Of a DNA stretch of 64,000 bases, positions 56,641 to 64,000 are shown piece after piece. A program made the position numbers and the translations under genes. The stretch's first letter is position 1, and the number at the start of each line of letters is the position of its first letter. Origin of the DNA: Chrysaora quinquecirrha (lineage: Eukaryota; Cnidaria; Scyphozoa; Semaeostomeae; Pelagiidae); assembly GCA_014526335.1 (NCBI GenBank), contig JACTAT010000039.1, positions 451,926 through 515,925 on the forward strand, in the 5' to 3' direction. The notes beneath the pieces are model-generated. The model ran no database searches. It was not told where the DNA came from and saw nothing but the letters and a program-made list of their open reading frames with translations.

Positions 56641-59600
56641 CAGTGATACCAAATTTCACAAAGATCACACATAATCATAGGAGCATATTCTGGAGTCTTA
56701 CATCGTGGGCATGTCCATTCAGATCTCAGCTTGTGAACTAAAATGATTTGAAAATAGTATAAAGTCAGTAAATGAAGCTATGCTAAGTTTTTAAAACCTT
56801 TGAAAGTGCAATGTAAATGGATGACCATATGAGAAGGGCAATGGCCTCACAATGAGGAAAATGGGCAAAAAAAACCTGCTCTGAGATGAATAGGCGGAAG
56901 AACTTTTTAAACAGTTTGTTGTCTGTTAAAAAATATGCAATTTAATTGCAATCTAGTGAATATCGTCCTTTGAGAATGCTATGATAGACACTCCAACCTG
57001 CTGTGGAAGACCTTTTCCATCTGTTTCCGCAACAGTAGCTTGCTGTAAATAGATTTAAACCAGTTGCTTCTTCAAACGTAGAAGATAATGTAAATAGATT
57101 ACTTACGCATATTTTCAACTTTGTTCCAGGCTTCTGTAGTAAAGGCGGACTTTATTCCTTCAACATTAGTGTTCAGTAATGATGCATCTGGATATTTATC
57201 ATCAGTTTTTATATCCGGTATGCCAATCTGTCTGTTTATTTCTTTAGCTTCCAAAACTGAATCATTTACCCCAAGTTTCTTCAAAATTGTCTTTGAAACT
57301 GCGAAAATTAGAATTCCATTGTTTACATATTTGTTTTCATCAAATCAGCTAAAATACCATATACGCATTTTAGTTTATTGCTGTTACTTACTTCTGAAAG
57401 AACTGTTTTTACCAGAATCATCTACCTTGGATTCTGAATTTTTAGTCACTGAAGCAAAGCTTTTCTGGGTTAAGAATTCTTTTCTATCTTCATCGGTTGG
57501 CTTGGCAAACCTAATATTTGTTTTTTCTGCGTTTTGTGGTAGAGAAGAATCGTCTTTGCTTGTCAATATTTTGGTAGTGATGCTTGATGACTGGTTCAAG
57601 TTTTTCAACATTTCCATATTGTTTCATTGATTGAAATGTGTTTTTCAGTGCAGTGCCACCCTTCTGGAGTTGTACTATTGCATTAACGTGTCTAATATCA
57701 CTCTCCTCAATAGCACCAATAATGGAAAGAAACAAATCTGTTGTTTTCTTTTTTATGCTATCAAAATTACTTGCTGGTGATTCCTCCTTTACCATCTCTA
57801 AAAGCTCTGGCACCTCATCACAACACTTTTCTGTATCTAACTGTGGAAAGCTATCTTCAGTTGCATCATCAACAACCCCTCCTTGTACTAATGACCTCCT
57901 GTAGCCTTGTAGGAGGTGGATATGCTTGCATATGGTGCAGTATAGCAGAAAATCCACGCAGGTGCATGTGAATTCATGGATGCAGACGTCACAGTTTGTG
58001 CATTTTAAAGCACATTCTGATTCTTTGCATTTCTTGTCAGTTTTGTGTATATCATAACTCCTGCTACTTGTTTCAGATGAAACTTTCCAACTGCTTTCAT
58101 TTATTTGTGACACTGTGCTATAATTAAGATGCAAGCTTGTTTGATGACGTTCCTGTATCATCTTAATTCTTTGTGTAAGTTTTCCTTTCGTGAGTTTTAT
58201 TATTCTATCAAAATTTTTGTCTCTGCTAAATTTCATCAGGTTAACAAGGCAGTTGTCAACTCGCTTATTTTGTTTACCTTTCAGATAGTTGTACTTAAAC
58301 ACCCTGTGAAAGGCCTCACAAAACATATTTGTGTTAATTCCAAGCCCGCATCTGTAGAAATATCCCCATCTACTTACATGGGGTACCCAGTATGTATCAA
58401 AATACTCAGCAAATTCCGTTGTTACATCGGAATTGTGCAAACGCTCTACCAGAGTTTTGAGGTAGCTGTTGAAAAGTTGCTCATCTGTTTGTTCTAGCAC
58501 TATCCTCATTTGCTTGTAAACCTGAGATTCTAGTTCGAAATCTTTTATTTTTGCTCTAAGTTGCTCCTGCCATGCCTTGTCCACATGCCATGTGCAATAA
58601 AGCTGTTTTGGAGTGCATTCAAAAGCCTCACTAAAAGCATCATAAAACTGCGGTGCAATGTCAGACATGAACCACACTGGACTTATTTGTCCTGTTGCCT
58701 CTTTCACATACTTGCAGAATAATTTAATAACAGTGAAGTCCTCTCGATTTGAAAGACACCAACCAACTGGAAGACCTTCTCCATATTCATCAACCACCAA
58801 CAGGGAAGTTAATTTAAAATCATACCCTGCCAAGGAAAAAGCCATATTAGTACCACCAGGATAAAAGAAGAGAAAAAGATGGTGTCACTTAATCTTAGTC
58901 CATTTTGGATTTCGGCTGCTTCTGGGCTTCTCAGCAATAATTTAAGAGAATACCCGCCCATTTCGTCAGACAAGCAATGTTTATTCTTTCGATCCAAAGT
59001 TTGCACCAGTCTCCTTTTCAAATATATGCCGAATTTGTTGCTAATAAGTGCTATTAAGTGTCTTGCATTGGTACATCAAGGCCAAAGTGATTAAATAAAG
59101 CACTGTAGGTGCTATACTGGGAAAACCGAACGGCAATATGAACGTAAAGAAGTTAGAAGTTGTGTTACTTTAACTTACGCTAAGCATTAAAAAAAGATAG
59201 TGTGTGGTTCATATCATCCCACTGCAGGGCAGAAGCATTATATATTGGAATAACTTTATTCTCTTGCTTTGTCTTTGTAGAATGGAAGAAAGGGGCAAAG
59301 ACAGACCATACTTCAGTCCCACCGTTATATTTCTATACATCAATACATACTGAAGATTGCATTAAGGTTAAGTCACAATAGAAAATGGTTTAAGAAATGA
59401 GCTGAAAAGGAAGTAAATGATTTCAGTAAATTTAATGCAACTTGTACCTGTTGTTCCATGCGTGGCATCACAACATATGCCCTTGTTTCCAAATTTTTGC
59501 ATACTATGACGCTGAAATTCTGTTTGGATGATTATTATAAAATCTTCAGCTGAAAGCGAGCTGTCATTGTCAACTTCTCCTATAACCGAAACAGATAAAA

Positions 59601-60300
59601 TTTAGTTTGGTGAAAAATTCTTGTCTTTTTCAACGATCAAGGACCTAATTATCATGAAAAACTCCAGTTATAATGTGTTCACCTTGCAATTTGTAATAAA
59701 GAATTGGGTTATGTTTGTTGCTCTTCCACTCCTCCAACCATGACAGTACACTGGTCATGTCGTTTTGATGACGCCTGACGCTGTCAATAGAAAAAGCTCG
59801 GCCAATGTTCACTATGTCTTGCCGATCAATTAAGTGATCTCTCGAAAATTGGAAACCAATCCTTTCACGAATATCGTCCAGAATCCTCTGCTTTGAAACT
59901 CCATGCTTTAACCTAGCTGCTATTTCTTCACGTTTCTTTTTGGACAACCAGAGATGCTGGAGACTCCTCCTATGTCCATAGTGTGAGAAGCAGGCGTCAA
60001 CCGCAACTTTTCCGTCTTTGTGGCTGGTCACTTTCATCGTGCATGTGCAGTTTTTTTCAATGTGACAAGAACCTGTAAAATTTGCTACGTGTTACTGTTA
60101 ATGCCAAAAGGGGGTAGTTTGCTTATCTGATTCATTCTACGTACTAACTGAAATGCATCACCTCCAGATTTTAAGTGACGTTTTCTTGCATTGTCTTTCA
60201 CTCTTGACTTGAAAACGCCAGAGCGGTTGCATATAAAATATTCTACAGTGTTGTCATTGTTCTTTACTCGTCCATTAAACCGGAATGTTGTCTGCTCTTC
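56641..60300 (-). pseudogene. MULE transposase (DDE, SWIM, PHD), frame-broken
   Basis: Exons on the minus strand are about 60,300-60,162 (YFICNRSGVFKSRVK zinc domain), 60,072-59,683 (CHIEKNCTCT..., paired with HYGH), 59,579-59,448, 58,826-57,392, 57,298-57,107, possibly 57,043-57,001, and 56,737-56,641. Phases agree between them. The first catalytic Asp is in CCDATHGTTG at the 59,448 junction. The second is in FMSDIAPQFYDAF, followed by the family's CTWHVDKAW. A SWIM finger (CTC...CKHIH) follows. The last exon starts a PHD finger (CPRC...MIMCDLCEIWYHW) whose second half was not found. In exon 58,826-57,392 the frame ends at KRRKNKY, and sequence resuming as RFAKPTDEDRKEFL is in another frame. 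The switch lies at a six-A run (57,521-57,526), so a one-base indel is likely. The product would cut and join element ends in the nucleus. Confidence 0.85.
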
Positions 60301-60596
60301 TTCTTCCTTTTACTTTTCCACTCAGCAAATTCTACAATGTATTTATAACGCTTTAGTACATTTCATTATAGAAGTCGAAAAATATTACTACCAGGGGACA
60401 AAATATAAAATGGAATTATCATCACTGTTGATTACCTGTACAGCTCTAGTTGTTGAAAGTTGTATGATGTCCAACATCGAAGTTGCATTTCTTATTTCAC
60501 GGTTTGAAGCCAAATGAAGGGGGTTGTTTTATAACTGTAGTCGTAAGAAAACAACTCTATTCTGTGCATTTGGCTTTAGAAAAAATTAACATAAAG

Positions 60597-61061
60597 TACA
60601 GTAAAAACCCGCATAAAAGAACAGGTGTTTTGGACTTCAGGCTGATTTTGTTCTTATTTACAGGGTGCTTTCTGCAAAAACAGCCTGAAAGTGTTCTTAA
60701 CATGTTCTTAAACTTGTTTAAGAAATAAAATATTGCACAAGACTATAGACACGGTTTAAGGACGAAACAGGAGAGAGAAGGAACAGATTGGAAAATCAGT
60801 GACTTGCGTGAATGTGACACTCAAGTTTAATTATCGTATTTTTCAGTGTTACAAAAGTGTTTACAATCAACCTAACTCCAATCTGCACTATGTCTAATGC
60901 TCTCTGAAATTTAAAACTCAAACACCTAACTCAATAGGCCTAACTCGTATATAAGAACATTTTTCAGGCTGAATGTGTTCTTATGTATATGGTGTTTTTC
61001 AAACAAATTTCAGCCTGAGTGTTCTTAATCCACTTGTTCTTTTATGCGGGTTTTTACTGTA
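60597..61061. mobile_element. TA-flanked MITE inside the MULE
   Basis: The ends TACAGTAAAAACCCGCATAA and TTATGCGGGTTTTTACTGTA are perfect inverted repeats (about 30 bp with GAACA). TA borders and the CAGT start suggest a Tc1/mariner-type MITE. It ends 17 bp from the donor of the C2H2 exon (61,078), so it inserted in an intron of the transposon gene. Confidence 0.85.
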
Positions 61062-61077
61062 TAATACCAATAATTAC

Positions 61078-61390
61078 CTTCATTACTTTCGAACTCTTTC
61101 GTCGTCGTTCTGAACAGAAAACCATGGGAGCGAGTCAAATGATTTCGTAGATCTTTAATAAGAAAGCATTTATGCCCGCATTCCAGACAAATACATCCTC
61201 CCTCCTCTGCGGACCTTTTTGCTTCTATGCCATGGCTTTTTTCAACATGTCGACGAAGATTGAAGCCTCTCGTTGTAGCAAACTGACAGTGGTTGCACTG
61301 AAATCGCTTTCCTTGCCATTCTGTTTTGCATTGCGTGGTGCTGCAACCGTATCCTGTACGGTTATATTTGCTTTCTCTTGCTTAACAGGT
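61078..61390 (-). pseudogene. C2H2 zinc-finger exon, out of frame with Ulp1
   Basis: In a frame different from the Ulp1 frame the minus strand reads FQCNHCQFATTRGFNLRRHV...H and CICLECGHKCFLIKDLRNHL..H, two C2H2-type fingers. It ends at a donor GAAG|GTAATT. The Ulp1 frame runs past into it and stops at 61,225. Either an indel near 61,330-61,390 separates the two or a small intron is missed. Confidence 0.7.
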
Positions 61391-62835
61391 GTAATCAAGT
61401 TACCGCTTTGCATTTTTGTATTCTGAACACGAGATGATTTTAATTGCAAATCATGGGATACGTTGAAAGCTATTTCAGCAGTTTCATTACCTCCATTGTC
61501 GGTCTTTCCATTTGTGTCAGTAAACTTTGTTTCAAACGATACATATACTGTATTCTCGTCTTCTTCTTTGTCAAAATCAGATGGAGGATCGTCGTTGTCA
61601 TACATAACTTCCCCGTTTAATGCTGCCGCCGTGACTAAATATTTGATAGATATATGTTCTTCACTGAACCATGTCATAACTACTTGTCTTAAATACTTTC
61701 CAAACTTTGTTGGGTGTGCAACAAGCAGTCCAGAGACATTGTCGGAAGGCCTTCGATTCCTGTTCACAATGTACTGGAAATAATTGGGAAGGAGACTCGC
61801 AATCGAAAGCATCACTATTGCAACAATACCACATATGTTTCCATCACTCTGAAGCGGGTAATGAAATGAACAACTCGAAGAACACTTATGAATAAATCCT
61901 GTGTTCGTGGACTTATGGCATTCTTTTACAGACATGTTAGGCATTTCTGCATTGTACATCGCGTTGTAAAACTTCTGCATTTCCTCTAAAAGCTGCTCAG
62001 GTGGGGACCAACCCAACGAGTCTCCATAAATGATTTCGTTAGCGTTCTTGTCCAGTACAGCGAAAGAGAAATGTGACCCAAGATTGCCGAATCCACGAAC
62101 AACGTTGACCTTCCATTTCTGCTCCCCTCCATCCATATAGCTCACTTTATTAACATTAAAAATCAAGCCAATTTTGTCAGGCAGCGAGCTACTGTGCTGA
62201 TTTCTTATAAAACGCTGTATGGTACCTTGCACATCGACAACGGAGTTTGCATAAGCACAGAATACACTGGTCTGTTGCTCATTGAGCTTCTTCACTATCC
62301 AGCGCATATGATCCCCTGAGAGAAGTCTGTCACCACAAAGCTGTGACAGCTCTTGTGGGGTTATGTCGTATGGATCTAGCTGCTTTGCGTAAGGCTGGTT
62401 ATGTATCTTGGACCGAAAACTGTTTAGAGAAACACGTGGAGGAATGGAGTGAACAGCTTTTGGGGTCCTACAAGTTTCGGAAAACCAGTCCAGCTCTTGG
62501 GTAACAGCGCGTCGTATGTCCTTTGCCTTATGCAGCTGTAGTGCAGCATTTATACCATTTATATGATAACGACCGAATTCACACTCGTAGTAATGACAAC
62601 CTCTAGCAAGTGCTTTCGCTCTCTCCAGCTCAGTTTTCCATGCAAGAAGCCTGTCAATCGGGGGTATAAAGAAATGTTCGCACGGAGACACCGTTGGTTG
62701 CGCATAATCATAGGATCTAAGTGTCGCACTTGACGGGGTTTTTGTCTTTGGTATCTTGCACTCAAAGGCGCTCAAGCGTGAGTATTCTTTCAACTGATCT
62801 AATGTTAAAATTCTGTAATTTTTTCTGGCCAGCAT
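61225..62835 (-). CDS. Ulp1-like (C48) cysteine protease of MULE
   Basis: A 536-codon frame starting right after an acceptor (CTCTTTTAG|ATG). Residues about 165-340 show the Ulp1/SENP fold signature: LLSGDHMRWIVKKLN, the catalytic His in SHFSFAVLD (255), Asp in GDSLGW (272), and Gln329 and Cys335 in LQSDGNICGIVA. Ulp1-like domains, which in cells cleave SUMO, are known accessory parts of several MULE and KDZ-type transposons. Residues 440-536 are acidic and low in structure. The last 30 or so codons are probably read in the wrong frame, because a C2H2 finger is encoded there in another frame. It may be a separate protein or the N-terminal part of the transposase protein. Confidence 0.82.
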   Translation of the reverse strand: MLARKNYRILTLDQLKEYSRLSAFECKIPKTKTPSSATLRSYDYAQPTVSPCEHFFIPPIDRLLAWKTELERAKALARGCHYYECEFGRYHINGINAALQLHKAKDIRRAVTQELDWFSETCRTPKAVHSIPPRVSLNSFRSKIHNQPYAKQLDPYDITPQELSQLCGDRLLSGDHMRWIVKKLNEQQTSVFCAYANSVVDVQGTIQRFIRNQHSSSLPDKIGLIFNVNKVSYMDGGEQKWKVNVVRGFGNLGSHFSFAVLDKNANEIIYGDSLGWSPPEQLLEEMQKFYNAMYNAEMPNMSVKECHKSTNTGFIHKCSSSCSFHYPLQSDGNICGIVAIVMLSIASLLPNYFQYIVNRNRRPSDNVSGLLVAHPTKFGKYLRQVVMTWFSEEHISIKYLVTAAALNGEVMYDNDDPPSDFDKEEDENTVYVSFETKFTDTNGKTDNGGNETAEIAFNVSHDLQLKSSRVQNTKMQSGNLITPVKQEKANITVQDTVAAPRNAKQNGKESDFSATTVSLLQREASIFVDMLKKAMA

Positions 62836-63065
62836 CTAAAAGAGATTTATTGTTGCTGTCAAGCAAGTTTTGTAAGCTTCTTAATGTTAGAGGTTCTTAT
62901 TCATTAAACATGAACATAGGGCCAGTCCGTTACAACCAGCCGTAAAGGAGGACAATAATTCGTTTTGGCATATTTATTAATAGGATAGGATCCTAAAAGG
63001 CTTTAATAATTGCCACTTGCAAGTGAAGCACGTAATATTCACTAGGAAAATGCAAAATACCTTAC

Positions 63066-63210
63066 CGTGGCTACCTTTTAATTGATAACTTTGTATGTTA
63101 GATGCCTTCCATTTCGAACACAGACCTTCACTGTGAAAGATTTCGCTTACTGATGTTTCAGTGCTAAAATGATTTGAACAACTTTTGTGGACTTTGAACT
63201 CGTCTTGCAT
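63066..63210 (-). CDS. Candidate 5' exon of the MULE Ulp1 gene
   Basis: ATG 63,210 opens 48 codons (MQDEFKVHKSCSNHFSTETS...) ending at a donor CCACG|GTAAGG in phase 1. The next acceptor at 62,835 is phase 0 for the Ulp1 frame, so direct joining fails. The exon could belong to an alternative transcript or be decayed. Confidence 0.35.
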
Positions 63211-63562
63211 TTACATCGTTCGATTTTATCTTGCATTTGCATCGTTCGATCAGGATTTTGCAATACTGTACTTCATAACCACGTGACTCTGCGTTCCAGG
63301 AAGTGTCACATTCCATTCCATATTCCTTTCCCAGGTGCGCGTGCGCCAGCTCGCACTTGCAACTACATCATTTGTTGATACCGCTGGGCGAATGCTATGT
63401 TAATCGCGGGCTCTTCGCCGCTCTTCAGCAATAGAAAAGATCGCGCTGTGTTTTTACGCGCGGACTTTTATGCGCTCATGCCTAACCTCTTTCTGGTGAA
63501 CCAATCACGTACATGGCTTGCTCCCTAATTAGCATGAGCACTTCCGAGATCTACCGGTATGT

Positions 63563-64000
63563 GGGCTCAGTCATAAAAACAAATTTTGAATTTTGAAATC
63601 TTTTTTGCTATTAAATGCTAGATAGTTCACTTAAGATGACTACATCAATCTACAGCTTAATTGAAATTTCTTAATAAAACAGCTGCTTTCTAACAAAAAT
63701 GATTTAAATTTACTTAAACCTGAAACAGCTGCAAATACCTATCATATAGTGAAACAAAAGTTATCAGAAATAAAATGCAAACTTTTCAACAAATAAACGA
63801 CAAATAAAGTTTTCCAATAAACTTTCATAAAGTTTTAGAGTTCTAAGCAATTACACACTTCTTTTTTATAAGAATACCTTATTTTTTGCCGAGCCTCGAT
63901 TATTCTTAAGCTTATTCGATTTTGAGCCTGAAAATATTCTTAAATTATTCTTAATCATCAATGTTGTAAATTGGCCCGAAGATCAAGAGAAATAAGTCAA
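63563..64000. other. Flank beyond the MULE, MITE fragment
   Basis: A+T-rich. At 63,830-63,970 the phrases CTTTTTTATAAGAATACCTT, GAGCCTGAAAATATTCTTAA and GAGCCTCGATTATTCTTAAG match the ends and core of the 28,480-28,837 MITE family. The element may continue past the window. Confidence 0.5.

Larger units (their letters stand above)
55086..63562 (-). mobile_element. Mutator-like (MULE) transposon of about 8.5 kb
   Basis: Identical 29-bp inverted repeats, beginning ACATACCGGTAGATCTCGGA inward, sit at 55,086-55,114 and 63,534-63,562 and enclose all transposon-derived coding sequence on the minus strand: a Ulp1 protease frame, C2H2 fingers, a DDE transposase with SWIM finger and a PHD-type half finger. 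The repeats are the best candidates for the termini. However, no 9-bp direct duplication is visible beside them (AGCATATGA against GGGCTCAGT), so the borders are provisional. At least two frame breaks mean this copy is probably not autonomous. Confidence 0.65.

Noticed and set aside
55086..63562. A 9-bp target duplication at the MULE ends
   Set aside because: Bases next to the 29-bp repeats (AGCATATGA and GGGCTCAGT) do not match, so the element borders are left provisional.
1..64000. Retroviral or LINE-type reverse transcriptase
   Set aside because: No reverse transcriptase, integrase or gag-like motif was seen in any frame; the mobile DNA here is of DNA-transposon, MITE and SINE type.

Overview
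The window looks like A+T-rich nuclear DNA from an invertebrate animal. It has spliced genes with GT-AG introns, no bacterial-style operons, and dense non-autonomous transposon remnants, SINE-like copies and satellites. The gene set (TIMP-type inhibitors, cytosolic sulfotransferases, V-ATPase Ac45, a mitochondrial-type DnaJ, a Mutator-like transposon with a Ulp1 protease) and the repeat style fit a cnidarian, possibly an anthozoan. That assignment is inference; no rRNA, mitochondrial or species-diagnostic marker is present.

Layout. 0-2.3 kb: a minisatellite, then the last exon of a TIMP-like gene (+). 2.4-20.6 kb: mostly repeats. These are a MITE with a perfect 9-bp target duplication, a 3.4-kb fold-back element made of palindrome-bearing tandem repeats, a TAGTG satellite, a GAGGAACG minisatellite, a polypurine tract, G-run-ended MITEs and a cluster of AAACATTGCTTG repeats. 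One short candidate first exon lies at 13.2-13.4 kb (-). 20.7-22.9 kb: a complete two-exon TIMP gene (+) whose promoter carries CRE, AP-1 and TATA motifs. 24.5-25.2 kb: an unrecognised single-exon gene (-). 27.8-34.6 kb: a complete nine-exon ATP6AP1/Ac45 gene (-). 35.3-41.9 kb: three sulfotransferase copies (+), the first intact and the other two broken by insertions or deletions. 43.2-53.8 kb: a type A (DNAJA3/Tid1-like) DnaJ gene (-), reconstructed through twelve internal exons and two alternative last exons; its introns hold MITEs, a hAT MITE, SINEs and a satellite element. 55.1-63.6 kb: a Mutator-like (MULE) transposon (-) encoding a Ulp1-type protease, C2H2 fingers, a DDE/SWIM transposase and part of a PHD finger, with at least two frame breaks, bounded by identical 29-bp inverted repeats.

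The genes do not form one pathway. The shared themes are local duplication (two TIMPs, three SULTs) followed by decay through mobile-element insertion. The points most worth a second look are the two phase-compatible last exons of the DnaJ gene (soluble versus hydrophobic tail), the fold-back element, the MULE, and the MITE families whose target duplications can be read directly.
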